Below, piece after piece: positions 62,802 through 64,000 of a stretch of DNA of 64,000 bases. The translations under genes and the position numbers were made by a program. Source of the stretch: Saccharopolyspora hirsuta (lineage in GTDB: Bacteria; Actinomycetota; Actinomycetes; Mycobacteriales; Pseudonocardiaceae); NCBI RefSeq assembly GCF_008630535.1, contig NZ_VWPH01000004.1, positions 186,001-250,000 of the forward strand, read 5' to 3'. The notes beneath the pieces were generated by a model, which saw only the letters and a program-made list of their open reading frames with translations, searched no databases and was not told where the DNA came from. Each line of letters starts with the position of its first letter. Position 1 is the stretch's first letter.

Positions 62802-64000
62802 GTGCGCGTGCTGCGGCTCACCCCGTTCTTCCACCACGACTGCGTGGACAGCTGGCCCGCCGAGTTCGACGCCGTCGGCGGGATGCAGGTGCAGATCCTG
62901 CGGCTGTCCCGGCAGCTCGCGCGGCGCGGGGTCCAGCAGGAGGTGTTCACCCTCGGCTTCCCCGGGCTGCCCAGGACCCGCGAGGACTCCCCCGGGCTGG
63001 TCGTGCGGATCACCAGGGCACCGCTGCCCCGGTTGCGCTCCGAGCTGACCGGCCTGGTGGGGCTGAACCTCGCCTGGTTCCTGGCGGCGATGGCCGCCTG
63101 CGCGCGGTTGCGCCGCGCGCAGCGGCCGGACCTGATCCAGGTGCACGCCGACGGCCAGCTGTGGGCGCTGCTGGCCGGTCCGGTCGCGGCGGCGATCCTG
63201 CGCCGCCCCTACAGCCTCGTGCTGCACTGCTCCCGAATCGGCGTCTACAAGCCGATGTCGCGCTTCGACCACTACCAGCACCGGTTCGTCGCGGCCGTCG
63301 AGCGCTGGGCGCTGCGCAGGGCGGCCCGGGTCTGCACCCTCACCAAGCGCACCGCCGACACCGTCGCCGAAGCGCTGCGGCCCGCGGCGGTGGACATCGA
63401 CGTGGTACCGGACTCCGTCGACGCGGACGCCCCGGTCCGGACCGGCACCCCGGTGCGCGAGCGCCTGCGCGCGGCGGGGATCGGCGGAACCCCGAAGGTC
63501 GTGGGCTACGTCGGCCGGGTGGCGCACGAGAAGGGCTGGGACCACTTCGTCGAGGTGGCCCGCCGGCTTACCGCGCAGCGACCGGCGGAGTCCTTCGCGT
63601 TCCTCGTCGTCGGCGACGGCCCGCAGCGACCGCGGATGGCCGAGGCGGTGGCGAAGGCGGGCCTGTCCGACCGCTTCGCCTTCACCGGTTTCCTGCCCAA
63701 CGACCACATCCCGCTGGTGATGAGCGAGATCGACCTGCTCGTCATGCCGTCGGTGCACGAGGAGCTGGGCGGCAGCGCCATCGAGGCGATGATGCTCGGC
63801 ACCCCCGTGGTGGCCTACGGGGTCGGCGGGCTCCAAGAGACGGTGGGCAAGGTGATCCCGGAGCTGCTGGCGGCCCCGCAGGACGCCGGGGCGCTCACCG
63901 CCGCGGTCGGGGACGCCCTCGACCACCCCGAGCGGTACCGCGAACAGGTCCGGGCGGGGCGGGCCTGGCTGGCGGAGAGCTTCGGCGGCGACGTCGCCGG
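62802..64000 (+). CDS. NeoM-like family 4 glycosyltransferase (3' end cut off by window)
   Basis: About 400 codons are open to the window edge. The N-terminus [20 protein letters not shown] with [15 protein letters not shown] is typical of the GT4 enzymes NeoM/BtrM/TobM1, which attach GlcNAc (or GlcN) from UDP-GlcNAc to 2-deoxystreptamine. [31 protein letters not shown] and [20 protein letters not shown] form the GT-B C-terminal donor site, with the EX7E element. GGAGGTGAC precedes GTG 62802, 15 nt after the DOI synthase stop. It shows that the cluster continues to the right. Confidence 0.9.
   Translation, partial: MRVLRLTPFFHHDCVDSWPAEFDAVGGMQVQILRLSRQLARRGVQQEVFTLGFPGLPRTREDSPGLVVRITRAPLPRLRSELTGLVGLNLAWFLAAMAACARLRRAQRPDLIQVHADGQLWALLAGPVAAAILRRPYSLVLHCSRIGVYKPMSRFDHYQHRFVAAVERWALRRAARVCTLTKRTADTVAEALRPAAVDIDVVPDSVDADAPVRTGTPVRERLRAAGIGGTPKVVGYVGRVAHEKGWDHFVEVARRLTAQRPAESFAFLVVGDGPQRPRMAEAVAKAGLSDRFAFTGFLPNDHIPLVMSEIDLLVMPSVHEELGGSAIEAMMLGTPVVAYGVGGLQETVGKVIPELLAAPQDAGALTAAVGDALDHPERYREQVRAGRAWLAESFGGDVA

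Overview
The window is GC-rich actinomycete chromosomal DNA. Codon bias, many GTG starts, apparently leaderless genes and the gene families present (PucR, FG-GAP secreted proteins, ALF-repeat toxins, 2-deoxystreptamine genes) point to the Pseudonocardiaceae, for example a Saccharopolyspora-like organism. The genus is inferred from style, not proven.

Layout. (1) 1-10,264: a sugar or sugar-acid catabolic regulon. A leftward block carries a phosphotriesterase-family protein, a shikimate-dehydrogenase-like enzyme, a PGDH-like 2-hydroxyacid dehydrogenase, a ribose-type ABC importer, a cupin phosphoglucose isomerase and a KDPG-type aldolase. A rightward GntR/UTRA repressor and an FGGY kinase face it. 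Four copies of a CCTGT-N4-ACAGG palindrome lie at the promoters. (2) 10,347-11,305: a TetR regulator and a DoxX-like protein. (3) 11,368-19,828: two BlaI/M56 (BlaR1-like, without a beta-lactam sensor domain) modules placed among two CcdA proteins, two membrane-anchored DsbA-like thioredoxins and an M23 peptidase. Five sites of the form TACTA-N7-TAGTA (or near matches) lie at these promoters and suggest one extracytoplasmic thiol-redox and cell-wall regulon. Inside it is a scar made of fragments of apolipoprotein N-acyltransferase, a cation diffusion facilitator and an isoprenylcysteine methyltransferase-like protein. (4) 19,898-34,488: general genes: SGNH lipoprotein, two two-component systems, acyltransferase, PucR regulator, Tat-exported flavoprotein, PAP2, LhgO with a divergent FadR-type regulator, and an S4-domain protein. 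(5) 34,559-40,076: a lower-GC polymorphic-toxin island. A 5'-truncated ALF-repeat toxin carries a PBECR-like nuclease tip, with its immunity gene and a fragment of a second immunity gene. It abuts head-to-head a truncated secreted-protein fragment, followed by an FG-GAP protein whose trypsin-like domain has lost its catalytic His and Ser. (6) 40,510-45,363: a HAD/COG5610 protein, a coiled-coil methyltransferase and an MFS transporter.

(7) 45,809 to the right edge: an aminoglycoside biosynthetic gene cluster that continues beyond the window. Core 2-deoxystreptamine genes are present: 2-deoxy-scyllo-inosose synthase, its PLP aminotransferase, a NeoA-like dehydrogenase, a NeoM-like glycosyltransferase and a PIG-L deacetylase. 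A GMC oxidoreductase of the 6'-dehydrogenase type and a radical SAM (CX3CX3C) plus SDR pair resembling AprD4/AprD3 predict a 3'-deoxy, 6'-oxidised pseudodisaccharide, as in apramycin or tobramycin. A phosphotransferase, a secreted alkaline phosphatase and a heterodimeric ABC exporter form a plausible phosphorylate-export-reactivate self-protection loop. An inverting UDP-GlcNAc 4,6-dehydratase with a complete active site, and a creatininase-family protein, are not part of the standard 2-deoxystreptamine route and suggest an unusual product. No tRNA, rRNA, CRISPR array or insertion sequence was seen.
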